From assembly GCA_013298775.1 (NCBI GenBank), contig JAAFIV010000002.1, positions 62,001 through 126,000 on the forward strand: 64,000 bases of DNA, given 5' to 3'. Positions 45,672-55,500 of the stretch are shown here, piece after piece (within the stretch, counting starts at the first letter, position 1; each line of letters begins with the position of its first letter). A model generated the notes under the pieces. The model was given only the letters and a program-made list of their open reading frames with translations, was not told the DNA's origin and ran no database searches. The position numbers were made by a program, and so were the translations under genes. Source of the stretch: Ignavibacteria bacterium. GTDB taxonomy: Bacteria > Bacteroidota > Ignavibacteria > Kapaibacteriales > UBA4661.

Positions 45672-46940
45672 CTAATTCTGTTTGCTCAGAAAGAGCAAAT
45701 CCACGTCTCCAAACATTCCAAAAAACACATCTTTTTTGCCATCTTTGTTGAAGTCGGCAATTTCGAGTGAAATTCCTCGCCCAGACACCGCTTTGCCAAA
45801 GGGTTGGTCGGTGGTTGCTTGGAAAGTTCCGCGTCCGTTGTTGATGAACATTGTGAAAGGGACATTGGGGTTGAAGCCAGCAGTGATGAGGTCTGCATCG
45901 CCGTCGTTGTCGAAATCCAGAAACATTCCGTCCAAAGTGAAATTTGCGTTTGGATTCAATTGAGTTGGCGAAACATCAGTAAATATGCCGCTTCCATTGT
46001 TCAGAAACAAGCGTGAATCCGCATTTTTTCCCTGCCGAAAAGCGACGTTGGACAAATACACATCTACATCGCCATCCGCGTCCACATCCTGAAACGTAAC
46101 CTTGCGTGTTTCGAGTGCGCTCAGGCTTACAAACTGAGATATGAGGCGGCGTTGCGTCTCATCGCTAAAAACTCCCTGCCCATTATTGACCAAAATTTTA
46201 TTCCCATTTTCGTTGCCCAAAAACATATCAAGGTCGCCATCGTTGTCAATGTCGGCAAGTTTTACATCCTGCGTAATATCGCTCAGAGACGGCATCCTGA
46301 CTTCAGTTTCATCAATAAACCCGCCTGCCTTGTCGTTGATGAGGACGAAATCTTGTCCCGCATTACCAATGACAATATCAGGATAAGTATCGTTGTTCAG
46401 GTCAGCAACGGCAATCGCATTTGCTTCCGAGTCGGGCAAGCGGTACGGAGCAGCCGTAAATACGCCCTTTCCGTTGTTGAGGTAGTATTCATGCGTCGGG
46501 CGGCGATTTGTGAGAATATCGTCCTCACTGACAAAAATAATATCAATGTCGCCATCTTTGTCAAAATCCGCGAGCGCAATATCCTCGCTATCCCGCATTA
46601 CTTGCGGCAAGCGCGAGAGGCTTTCGTTAGAGAAATTTCCTGCGCCGTCGTTTATCAAAATCACATTGGGAATAAATTCCATTGCCAGCACAAGGTCGTT
46701 ATCGCCGTCGCCATCAAGGTCGGCAGCCGCTACGTCCATTGTCGAGCCTTGTGTGCCGGAAGGGAGCATCGCGCTCACATCTGTGAACAACGCTTGTGTT
46801 CTGGGTTTTGTTGTCGTGTCCACTGCAACGGGCTTTGGTGGTGCGAGTGGTTGCACAACGGGTTCTCGGCAGCTTATTCCCACAACAGAAAAAATAGCGC
46901 ACAAGGCGCAATATATCTGGGTTTTGGAGGTTTGTTTCAT
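45672..46940 (-). CDS. FG-GAP/VCBS-repeat lipoprotein
   Basis: A 422-residue predicted lipoprotein. The signal MKQTSKTQIYCALCAIFSVV ends in lipobox VGISC, followed by a Pro-rich linker. Seven Ca2+-binding FG-GAP/VCBS repeats follow, each with a D-x-D-x-D-G-D core (AADLDGDGDNDLVLA, LADFDKDGDIDIIFV, LADIDNDGDLDMFLG, FLDFDNDGDADLITA and others), consistent with a seven-blade beta propeller. Such proteins are surface-exposed binding or adhesion proteins. The ATG at 46940 matches the signal peptide; an upstream start at 47003 would bury it. It is divergent from the HigA-like gene. Confidence 0.88.
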   Translation of the reverse strand: MKQTSKTQIYCALCAIFSVVGISCREPVVQPLAPPKPVAVDTTTKPRTQALFTDVSAMLPSGTQGSTMDVAAADLDGDGDNDLVLAMEFIPNVILINDGAGNFSNESLSRLPQVMRDSEDIALADFDKDGDIDIIFVSEDDILTNRRPTHEYYLNNGKGVFTAAPYRLPDSEANAIAVADLNNDTYPDIVIGNAGQDFVLINDKAGGFIDETEVRMPSLSDITQDVKLADIDNDGDLDMFLGNENGNKILVNNGQGVFSDETQRRLISQFVSLSALETRKVTFQDVDADGDVDVYLSNVAFRQGKNADSRLFLNNGSGIFTDVSPTQLNPNANFTLDGMFLDFDNDGDADLITAGFNPNVPFTMFINNGRGTFQATTDQPFGKAVSGRGISLEIADFNKDGKKDVFFGMFGDVDLLFLSKQN

Positions 46941-47144
46941 GATGATTTCTCTGAAAATTTTGCTTGAAAAATGCACCGAATTCTTCTCTGTACAAATTCC
47001 CAATTTGGGAATTTATATTTTTGGCAATAAATTACCCGATGGGTATATGTTTTGTGCGGTTTATCGGCACTCATGCCGCTTACGATGCGATTGATGCAAC
47101 AACAGTTTGAATCATTTTTCCCAAAAAACTTAGACTAACAAGCA

Positions 47145-47522
47145 ATGAAAAAAGCACGGCTAAACATCAGTCCAATCAAGAATGAAGCCGATTACAAGGC
47201 AGCATTAACCATGATTGAGCGTCTTTTTGATGCAGAACCAAATACCGCCGAGGGCGACCATTTGGAAATACTTACAACGCTCGTCGAAAGCTACGAAGCG
47301 AGGAATTACGCGATATTCCCGCCCGACCCCGTTGAAGCAATTCGCTTTTACCTCGAGCAAAATAATCTCACCCAAACTGATATTGCCGACGTGCTGGGCG
47401 GGCGCAATCGTGCATCGGAAATCTTAAACCGAAAACGCCCACTCACAGCAGCAATGATGCGCTCTCTGCATCATAGACTTGGCATTCCTGCGCAATCGCT
47501 TTTGGCGATGCCACAAGGATAA
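47145..47522 (+). CDS. HigA-like helix-turn-helix antitoxin, no toxin adjacent
   Basis: A 125-residue protein. The C-terminal Xre-type helix-turn-helix (about 65-120; LEQNNLTQTDIADVLGGRNRASEILNRK) and the N-terminal INNEADY-like segment (IKNEADYKAALTMIERL) match the HigA antitoxin family. The usual HigB/RelE toxin gene (about 100 codons, directly upstream) is absent: the 204 bp to the divergent lipoprotein gene holds no such frame. It may be an orphan regulator or the survivor of a pair. It ends 13 bp from the convergent permease stop. Confidence 0.82.
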   Translation: MKKARLNISPIKNEADYKAALTMIERLFDAEPNTAEGDHLEILTTLVESYEARNYAIFPPDPVEAIRFYLEQNNLTQTDIADVLGGRNRASEILNRKRPLTAAMMRSLHHRLGIPAQSLLAMPQG

Positions 47523-47534
47523 CGACAACAGCAT

Positions 47535-49928
47535 TTATTCCGTTCTCAGTGACTTCACCGGATTCTGCTTCGCAGCCCGCCACGCCTGCCCTGCAACCGT
47601 GATGAATGCTATTGCCACCGCTAATGCTCCTGCTCCCGCGAACACGCCTACGCCCAAGTTCACACGAAAGGCAAAATCCTGAAGCCACTTGCTTGCACCC
47701 CAGTATGCAAGCGGTGTTGCGACGACGAGCGCGATGCCGACTAATTTCAAGAAATCCACACTGAGTAGCCCGATGATATTTGCCGACGACGCACCCAAAA
47801 CCTTGCGAATACCGATTTCCTTCGTGCGCTGCTCCGCCGAGTATGCTGCCAAGCCAAACAAGCCCATGCAAGCAATTATCACGGTTACGGCGGCAAAGTA
47901 GAGAAACACTGTCTGCAAGCGTTCTTCAGCGCGGTATTGCTTGTTGAAATGGTCGTCCAAAAAGTAGTATTCCATCGGGAAGCGCGTGGAAAAACGTTTC
48001 CATTTTTCTTCAACAAATGCAATCGTTGCCGTCATATTTTCGGGGCGAACTTTCAGCATCAAATACTCGGGCGTTTGCTTGACAAGCACCATCACAAGCG
48101 GTTCAATCGGACTGTGGAGTGAGGTAAAATGGAAATCTTTCACCACGCCAATAATCTCACCCGAATAGCCCACACCGTTTTCTACCTTCATTCCAAGCGG
48201 ATTTTTCCAGCCGTAGGTGCGCACTGCCGCTTCGTTCACAATAAAACCGCCCTCTTTATCAGAAGGAAAATCCTTAGAAAAACCGCGCCCTTTGGACACT
48301 TGAATCCCCAACATCGGCATCAAATCTTCATCCACCGACACAATGTTAATGGCGCGTTCTTCCTTCGCACTACCATTTTGGATGACGTGAAAAATTTGTC
48401 CAAACGGCGAACCCGGAACATTGCTCATGCCCGCAACCCGCGTAATTGCGCTGTTTTGGAGAAATTCATTTTTGATAAGTTGCAACTGCTTGGTAACGCT
48501 GCTATCCTGCATCGGCACTTTCAGCACCAGCGTTTGGTCTTTGGCAAAGCCCAAATCCTTGTTCTTCATAAACTGCATTTGCAAATACACAACGCCCGTA
48601 GCGATAATGAGGGCAATCGAAATGCTAAACTGCACCACAACTAAGGTTTTACGCACCGTTGCAGCACCGCCCTTGGGAGCGCGAATACTTTTCATCACGT
48701 CCATCGGTCGAAAGCCTGATAAATACAAGGCTGGATAGCTTCCCGCCGCAACGCCGACAAGGAAAATTATCGCCAAAATCATTCCCACAAAACCGAAGGA
48801 AAGCGAGAATTGGAGCGACTTCCCCGTGAGTGCATTGAAGGTTGGCAAAAATAATTCTGCAGCCACGATAGCCATTAGCACAGCAATAGTTGTTATGACA
48901 AGCGATTCCCCAATAAATTGTCCAATCAAATGCAGACGCTCCGCACCAATCGTTTTACGCACCGCTACATCTTTCGCTCGCTTCAGAGACCGAGCCGTTG
49001 CTAGGTTCATATAGTTGATACTTGCCACAAGCAAGATAAATACGCCTACCAAACTCAAAATTACTAAGTACGATTTATTCGTGCGCTCGGCGAGGTCGAA
49101 CTGCAATGACGTATCGAAATGTATCTCCGACACAGGCTGCAAGCCGTAGGTGAGGTTTCCTTGCACTTGGTAGGTTTTCAAAAATGGTGCAATGTAGTTC
49201 TCGTGAACTTGTTGCAATTTCGCCTCAAACCCCGCACGTTTTCCTGCATCTTTGAAAAGAATGTAGTTAAATTGCGCCATGTAGAACCAATCCGATTCCA
49301 ACTGCGCCACAAGCGGCTTTGGCAGAGAACTCGCCGAAAGCAGCATTTCCCACTCAATATGCGATGTGTAGGGCTTGTAGCGCACCACGCCCGTAATTTT
49401 GTAGGATTGTTTGCTGAATTGCAGCATCTTTCCCACCACGCCTTGCTCCGTGCCAAAATATTTTCGCGCAATGTCGTCGGTAACAACGACGGAATTCGGC
49501 TCTGCAAGCGCAGTTGCGGGATTTCCCTCAATAAAATTGAAATCAAACATTTTGAAAAATGCCGCTTCGGTGAACCACATTTTTTCAAACGTAAACACCT
49601 TGTCGCCGTACCACACAGGCTGCTTATTCATGGGCATAAGGCGCGTGGATTCTTCGATTTCGGGATAATCTTTTTTCAAGGTCGGCGCGACCATCCAGGA
49701 ACTCCGCGCCATTGCTGTTGTTTGACCGGAGAGCGTCATATTCGATGTTACGCGGTAGAGACGGTCGAGTTTGCTGTGCTGCTTGTCGTAGGCAAGCTCA
49801 TTGCTCACAAACAGCCAGACCAGCAAACACGCGGAAATTCCAACTGCCAAACCAATGATAGTAAGCGCGGAATAGCCTTTTTGCCGCATGATGCTGCGAA
49901 GCGCGATTTTAACGTAGTTGCGGAACAT
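47535..49928 (-). CDS. MacB/FtsX-type ABC permease
   Basis: A 797-residue permease of the same family as 8711-11188: MFRNYVKIALRSIMRQKGYS start, first periplasmic domain (about 45-285), LKRAKDVAVRKTIGAE block, second periplasmic domain, and a final block with RTKEIGIRKVLGASSANI ending NPVKSLRTE. No ATPase gene is adjacent, and no tandem TGTYC operator or TGGCA element was found upstream, so its regulation probably differs from the others. The ATG at 49928 matches paralog N-termini; 50033 would add 35 residues overlapping the divergent gene. Confidence 0.92.
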   Translation of the reverse strand: MFRNYVKIALRSIMRQKGYSALTIIGLAVGISACLLVWLFVSNELAYDKQHSKLDRLYRVTSNMTLSGQTTAMARSSWMVAPTLKKDYPEIEESTRLMPMNKQPVWYGDKVFTFEKMWFTEAAFFKMFDFNFIEGNPATALAEPNSVVVTDDIARKYFGTEQGVVGKMLQFSKQSYKITGVVRYKPYTSHIEWEMLLSASSLPKPLVAQLESDWFYMAQFNYILFKDAGKRAGFEAKLQQVHENYIAPFLKTYQVQGNLTYGLQPVSEIHFDTSLQFDLAERTNKSYLVILSLVGVFILLVASINYMNLATARSLKRAKDVAVRKTIGAERLHLIGQFIGESLVITTIAVLMAIVAAELFLPTFNALTGKSLQFSLSFGFVGMILAIIFLVGVAAGSYPALYLSGFRPMDVMKSIRAPKGGAATVRKTLVVVQFSISIALIIATGVVYLQMQFMKNKDLGFAKDQTLVLKVPMQDSSVTKQLQLIKNEFLQNSAITRVAGMSNVPGSPFGQIFHVIQNGSAKEERAINIVSVDEDLMPMLGIQVSKGRGFSKDFPSDKEGGFIVNEAAVRTYGWKNPLGMKVENGVGYSGEIIGVVKDFHFTSLHSPIEPLVMVLVKQTPEYLMLKVRPENMTATIAFVEEKWKRFSTRFPMEYYFLDDHFNKQYRAEERLQTVFLYFAAVTVIIACMGLFGLAAYSAEQRTKEIGIRKVLGASSANIIGLLSVDFLKLVGIALVVATPLAYWGASKWLQDFAFRVNLGVGVFAGAGALAVAIAFITVAGQAWRAAKQNPVKSLRTE

Positions 49929-49995
49929 GGTGATTTGAAAAAAGTGGTGAAAAATGTAGATTTGTAGTTCTTGTTTAACTTCTAGGAACAACAGA

Positions 49996-50442
49996 ATGAT
50001 TACCCGCGAAGAAGCGTTAATACTGGGCTTCAAGGCGAATCGTGAGCATCAGCGCACACTTGGGCGTATTGCAACAGCACTGCACTGGCACTATAAACAA
50101 GGAGCATTTCGCCTCGAACCTTTCAGCGAAACAAATTTGAACGAAAGCGAACCAAGCCCCGTGCCTGATATTTCCTTATTTGACGAGGAATCATACACAA
50201 CGCCCGTCATTATTGAGGTCAATGATACGTCGGGTGTTCGGAACGACCTTTTACGCATTCGCACTGTTCTTCACACAACTGATTTTGGCGTGGTTGAAGG
50301 CTTTGTGTATGATTTTGCCCGCAACGAATGGCATAAATATCATCGTGATAAAGGCGATATTACCGAGAATCCTGCCTTTTGCGAAGCAATCAATCTTGAC
50401 CTTGCAACCTTGCTAGAAGTGATTCCGTCAGCAGCTTTTTAG
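49996..50442 (+). CDS. small PD-(D/E)XK-like protein (Uma2-related?)
   Basis: A 148-residue protein. VPDISLFDEESY followed by PVIIEVNDTSGVRNDLLRIR resembles the PD...EXK core of Uma2-type nucleases, with Asp and Glu conserved. It lacks the N-terminal FINGEIV segment and the YWIID C-terminal part of the two larger Uma2 proteins here, so it may be a different branch of the superfamily. It lies 24 bp before the Uma2 gene at 50467 and is probably co-transcribed with it. Biological role unknown. Confidence 0.6.
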   Translation: MITREEALILGFKANREHQRTLGRIATALHWHYKQGAFRLEPFSETNLNESEPSPVPDISLFDEESYTTPVIIEVNDTSGVRNDLLRIRTVLHTTDFGVVEGFVYDFARNEWHKYHRDKGDITENPAFCEAINLDLATLLEVIPSAAF

Positions 50443-50466
50443 CAATCAAAACCACCCATAAGCCTC

Positions 50467-51171
50467 ATGAATACTCAGTTTTTTCAACAAGTTTTTGCAA
50501 TGCCAGATGTGACACTTTTCGTAGCACATTTGCAAAACGCGCTCGCCAAAGAACGCGCACAACGGCTTCATTTCTACGAAGTCATTGATGAAAACAAAAA
50601 AATGGAATTCATCAATGGTGAGATTGTTTTTCATTCGCCCGTGATGATGCGTCATAACACGGCTTCAGGTTGGTTGTACAAACTCGTTGATACTTTTGCT
50701 CGCATGACCAAGCAAGGTTTTGTCGGCATTGAGAAGATTTTGATTTCGCTCACCCGCAACGACTACGAGCCTGACATCTGCTACTTCGATGCCGCAACTT
50801 CCGCAACCTTTTCGCCAAAACAAATGCAGTTTCCCGCGCCGACGTGGGTGGTGGAAGTGCTGTCGAAATCTACGGAGAAAAATGATAGAGGCATCAAATT
50901 CAGAGATTACGCGGCTCACGGCATTCAAGAGTATTGGATAATTGACCCCGACAGCGAAACGATTGAGCAATATCGCCTCATTTCAGGCGACGATGAAAAT
51001 GGCAATGAAACGGAAAACAGTGGCGAATACGAACTCTTGCTCAAAGCAAAAGAAGGCATGATTCATTCCTGTACGCTTCAGGGCTTCTCCATCCCTATTC
51101 GTGCGGTGTTCGAGGAAGAAGCGAACCTCAAAGCTCTCGCCGACCTTGTTGAACGCGCAAAGGCGCAGTAA
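50467..51171 (+). CDS. Uma2-family PD-(D/E)XK protein
   Basis: A 234-residue paralog of the protein at 11447-12118, with the same blocks: RLHFYEVIDENKKMEFINGE, YEPDICYFD, WVVEVLSKSTEKNDRGIKF and YAAHGIQEYWIIDPDSETI. It has a slightly longer Asp/Glu/Asn-rich loop after YRLISG. Both Uma2 genes lie close to ABC permease genes on the opposite strand. It follows the small PD-(D/E)XK-like gene by 24 bp. No known partner is visible. Confidence 0.88.
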   Translation: MNTQFFQQVFAMPDVTLFVAHLQNALAKERAQRLHFYEVIDENKKMEFINGEIVFHSPVMMRHNTASGWLYKLVDTFARMTKQGFVGIEKILISLTRNDYEPDICYFDAATSATFSPKQMQFPAPTWVVEVLSKSTEKNDRGIKFRDYAAHGIQEYWIIDPDSETIEQYRLISGDDENGNETENSGEYELLLKAKEGMIHSCTLQGFSIPIRAVFEEEANLKALADLVERAKAQ

Positions 51172-51201
51172 ATTTTAGTCAGTTAGCAATTCTTCTCTTT
51201 C

Positions 51202-51592
51202 ATAGTGGCACAGACATTCTTGTTATCTGCACTGGAGTAGACGGTAGTATGGTCTTTGACAACGAAAGTTTTGGTAGTTCGGTCTTTTGCCGACAATGCC
51301 GTGAAAGTCGCATCAATCCTTCGCCCCCTTGATGAAGGGGGAACGGGGGATTTGGCCGCCTTCGCGTGAGCTTGGGGTGGTGGAGACCGCGCAAAACAGC
51401 AATCCCCCGTTCCCCCTTTATCAAGGGGGCGAATGCGACAAGCTGCAAAGCCATTTTCCATGGACTATCAAAACTCTCATTGTCAAAGAACTCTATGACT
51501 TCTACTCCACTACAGATAACATTCTTGTCTGTGTGTTTTTATAGCCAAAACCCTGCACCAACACTCACAGACAGGAATGTCTATGCCACTTA
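51202..51592. repeat. nested inverted-repeat element, ~390 bp
   Basis: Three layers of inverted repeats. The outermost, AGTGGCACAGACATTCTTG at 51202, faces AATGTCTATGCCACT ending at 51592. Next, ~70-bp arms (about 51207-51276, and the complementary arm at about 51463-51532) share GTTATCTG, TGGAGTAGA, TTTGACAA and GAGAGTTTTGATAGT-like blocks. The core is TTCGCCCCCTTGATGAAGG with GGAACGGGGGATT (51320-51352) against its complement at 51401-51433. No convincing gene lies inside. It fills the gap between the Uma2 gene and the beta-barrel gene. Confidence 0.75.
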
Positions 51593-51617
51593 CAAAAAGA
51601 CTTTACTAAAGCAAATA

Positions 51618-52430
51618 TCAAAAGCGGAATCGCGCTGAAATACCTCCGCGAAGGTCATTTACCCGCCACGAAAGATTTGCCACAACAGGCATCAAACCTA
51701 GCGAGTACGATACTTCTGGTGTAATCACCAAACGCTCGCCCAGACTCACATCGTAGCCCACACCCAGCACACCTGCCACCTGCACCGCACTCACATCAGG
51801 AATTGTCTCACCAGAACGTTCATTTGCAACTTTCTTAAAATCGTCAGGCGTGAAGCCGCCTGTGGCGGGACTAAGCAGCGTTTCTGCTTGCGCATAACTG
51901 CTGGAGAGCGCGAGATTCACCCGCGCACCAAGCGAGGCGTGAAGCCCTTCCCAAATGAAATACTTCACAAACGGCTCTACGCCAAGCGTGTTGATGTTCG
52001 CCGTGAGTGCATATTGGATTGTGCCAAGTTCACTCGCGCCATTGGGATTACCAAAGCGGCGTTGGTGCGAGGTCAGGAATGATGCGCTTTGCGGAGCATA
52101 GCCCGCACGAAGTCCGACCGTGAGTTCTGGTATAATTCTGTATTCCGCGAGAATGCCAACGGCAAAGCCGATGGTGTTTACATTGCCAAAATTCGGCGGT
52201 TCTTGACCGTCGCCGCGTGGCGTAAATACTGGCACGCCGCTTAGTTCAGGGAAATTTGCTGCGTGTTGTTGAAGTGCTGCGCTGCCGAAAATGCCGAAGG
52301 AAAATTTGCGCACATTTGCCGCAGAGCTAGTATTTGTGCTGCTTTGGTCTTGGGCAATGGCTGTATTTATTCCAGCGAACATTGTCAAAATCAGTGCGGC
52401 GGTTGTTGAAATTTTATGTTTGAGATTCAT
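51618..52430 (-). CDS. outer-membrane beta-barrel protein
   Basis: A 270-residue protein with signal peptide MNLKHKISTTAALILTMFAG ending near AIAQ. Alternating hydrophobic strands typical of a small outer-membrane barrel follow (FSFGIFGSAAL, IGFAVGILAEYRI, ELTVGLRAGYAPQ, LHASLGARVNLALS, VAGVLGVGYDV), ending RGGISARFRF with the terminal Phe favoured by the barrel assembly machinery. It resembles PorT-like / OmpA-like barrels but shows no diagnostic motif. The ATG at 52430 fits the signal peptide. Upstream of the start is the GC-rich repeat 52475-52571. Confidence 0.82.
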   Translation of the reverse strand: MNLKHKISTTAALILTMFAGINTAIAQDQSSTNTSSAANVRKFSFGIFGSAALQQHAANFPELSGVPVFTPRGDGQEPPNFGNVNTIGFAVGILAEYRIIPELTVGLRAGYAPQSASFLTSHQRRFGNPNGASELGTIQYALTANINTLGVEPFVKYFIWEGLHASLGARVNLALSSSYAQAETLLSPATGGFTPDDFKKVANERSGETIPDVSAVQVAGVLGVGYDVSLGERLVITPEVSYSLGLMPVVANLSWRVNDLRGGISARFRF

Positions 52431-52474
52431 AGTTTGGAGGAAAATTTGTGTTGAAAAATTGAAACCAATCTTGC

Positions 52475-52571
52475 GCCCCCTCATCCCAACCCTTCTCCCA
52501 GAGGGAGAAGGGCAAGATTTGATGATATCTCTGAAGCCCTCTCCCTCTGGGAGAGGGTTGGGTGAGGGTGG
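52475..52571. repeat. palindromic repeat, second copy of the 7886-8030 core
   Basis: CCCCTCATCCCAACCC and CTTCTCCCAGAGGGAGAAGG on the left face TGAAGCCCTCTCCCTCTGG and GAGAGGGTTGGGTGAGGG on the right. The right half matches the copy at 7975-8012 almost exactly. The outer 12-bp TACTCACCTTAC arms are missing here. Confidence 0.8.
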
Positions 52572-52579
52572 TAAAATAC

Positions 52580-55500
52580 TTATCGAAGCGTCTGAACCCG
52601 CGCCGTTGCTTGCGTTCCAATGCCTGTGAGCGTAAGGAAATACGTTCCTGAAGCAAACTCGCCAAGCGGCACATCCAGCGTGTACTCACCTGCTGTCAGG
52701 CTTCCAAGGCTTTTTGCGGAAAGCGTTCTGCCGTACACGTCCGTTGTGGTGAGGTTCACGGGCATTGCGTTTTGCGCATCGGATTGGGTGAGCGTGAAGG
52801 TGATGCTTACCACGTCCGATGCAGGATTGGGGCTGCTTGCAAGCACTTTCAGGTTTGGTTTGTTGGAATAGTACAAGCGCGTTCCGCCCGCTTGATTCAA
52901 GCCTCGAAGCGTGAATAGTGCTGGCGCGGCTGTGATGCGCAAACCATTTGCCAAACCAGAAGTAAAGCTAGAAACAAGGCGTAGTGCGGTGTTTGGCGCA
53001 TTGCCAATCGCAGCTTTGAAATTCAGCGTAACCGTAGAATCCGCCGTGCCAGTCGGGATGCGGAAGGTAAGCGTACTGAGGCGCGTGGTAGTGTTATACG
53101 AGCGCGGGATGGTTGGCGATTGCAAATCCAGCAAACTCGCATTGTACTCCATCGTCGTAGTCATCGGGCTTGTAGCGGGAATGCTTGCGCGATTGCGAAA
53201 GACAATCGGAATAGCAATATCGCGGTCTTGGAACTGTTCGTAGGCAGCTTGGGAGAAATTCGCGCTCGGCGGATTGGCGAGCGTAAAACGCCCTGAAGAG
53301 AGCGTCAGTTGGACGTTTCCGTTATCGCTGTTTGCTGTTGCGCCAAGTTGCAGAGCCGTTGAAACGTCGGTGCCAAGTTGTGTGCGGAAGCGGAGGCGCG
53401 TGAGAACGGAATCGCCGGTGTAGCGCAGCGAGAGAGGAATGATGCGCTGTCCATCCACAACCACGCCTTCGGGCGTTGGCGCGACTGGCACAAGCAACGA
53501 CGCATTCACGCGAACATCAGCAAATACCTGTGTTCCCGACGGTACGCCTTGAATTTCTGACATGACAATCGGCACATCTACCGTCGCGCCAACGTCCGCC
53601 GACGCAGAAACGGTGCGGAGTGTAGCTCTTGTAACGGAAATGGCATTGCCAATTAAATTGATAGTAATTGGTCCAACATCGCTTTGCAACACGAATTGCG
53701 CCTGTTTTCTGCCTAGCGATTTCGGTGCAAACGCAACGCGAAACTGCGCAAGGCTATCCATCGGCAAGCGGCGCACAAAGGGGCTTGGCAGCGTCAGCAC
53801 AAACTCCGTAGAATCCTTGCCTTCGATACGTGGTGTTCCAATGATATTGACCGTTTGGTTTGCATCGCCAAAAACGGAAATCGTCTGTGTCGCGCTGGTC
53901 ATGCCGACTTCTGTCGTGAAGACCCGCGCAACGCGGCTTACGAAGAAGCGACGTTCCAAGCCAATTCCCGCCAAACTCACATCTTCCTCCGCAGGAATAC
54001 CGTCGGCAGTAAGCACCAGCGATGCAAGGCGGTCTGCGGGCGCAGTTGGGCGGAAGGTGACGGAAAATGCTGCCAACTCGCCCGGCGCAAGCTGAAGCGG
54101 CAAACGGCGTATGAATGCTGAATCTATGAGATAATCCCCTGCTGCTTCGCCGCGAGTGCGCAATGCAGTGATGCGGGCGCGTGCTGTGCTGGAATTTAGC
54201 AAGCGTACAACAAAGCTACTCGTTTCGCCAACTTCCGTCGTCGGAACGGCAAGCGGGAAGCGTTCTCGTGGATTATCTGGTGCGACTGCAGGAAAGATTT
54301 CCGCTGCCGTGCGCGGCGTTACTTGAATGAAGCGCGGAACAGCAGCAACACTTGCAAATGACAGCGAGCCTTGATTTTGCACGTCGCCATTGAAGCGCAC
54401 CTGCACATCTTTTTCGCCCGCAACAAGCGGACGATATTCCACGCGCAACGCCTGTACCTGCCCTGGACGCAGCGTAATTGGGAATGCTGGTTCGGTGATA
54501 GCAAACTCCGTCGCGCCAATGCCTGTGAGCGTTACGCCCGTTACAGTGAGCATTTCCGTACCGCGTGAACGAATTTCAATATCCGTCGCAACCCTCACAG
54601 AACCTATCGTTACAGGTGTTAAGCGTCCTTGTGCATTTTGCGGCAAGCGGTCGAAACGGCTGAGAATGCGGCTCACGGGGAAATCTGCTCCGCCCGTGAA
54701 GCCATAGACCAGAACCCTCGTATTTGCTGCTGCGGGAGATGTTCCCAAGCCGAGCATCGGAATTTGCAAGGTTGGCGCATTTCCTTCCAAGCGGAAGCCC
54801 GCAGCAAATGTGCCATTGGTACTGGGTGCGAAGCGAATTCGCACACGCGCTGAATCGCCAGACGCGATTGTCAGCGCGGAATCAAGAATGGTGAAGGTTC
54901 CAGCCGGCACCGTTGGTGAGGTTACGATGGATAGTTGCGTTGCCGTGAGCGGCTGAGAACCGATATTGCGAATGGTGAGTGTGCGCACAACGACGTTGCC
55001 CACCGTTGTTGTTGGAAACGTGTTCAATACGGAGGTTGTCGAGGTTGCAAACGCGCCAGAGCGCAATTCTGCTTGCAGTGCGGCGGTGCGTTGGACGGCA
55101 GTTGCCACAGGCACGGAAGCGGCATAATTCCAGCGATACGTCAAGCCGCTTGGTGGCGTACTTGTTGATGAAACTTCCGCAAAGCTCGTTAATCCGCCCT
55201 CCACAGAGCTTTCCCACGTGTTGGGAATGTTCGTGCGCACTGTCGTTCCGCCAGCAACCCCAAGATTGGCGCGGACTCTACGGGATTGAAAATCGCCATC
55301 GCTCTCTCCCAACATTCCAACTTGCCCAACGCCCATGTACGGACCCGTTCCACGCGGCGAGCCGGTAAACGTCATTCCACCATAGACTTGCTCAATGCGA
55401 TTCGAGCTTTCGTACAAACGAATTTGAAAGTTTAAGTTTGCATCTTGCGCAAAATTTGTTCCTTCATCCCAAAACGACATCCTGCGCCATTGCACCGTAA

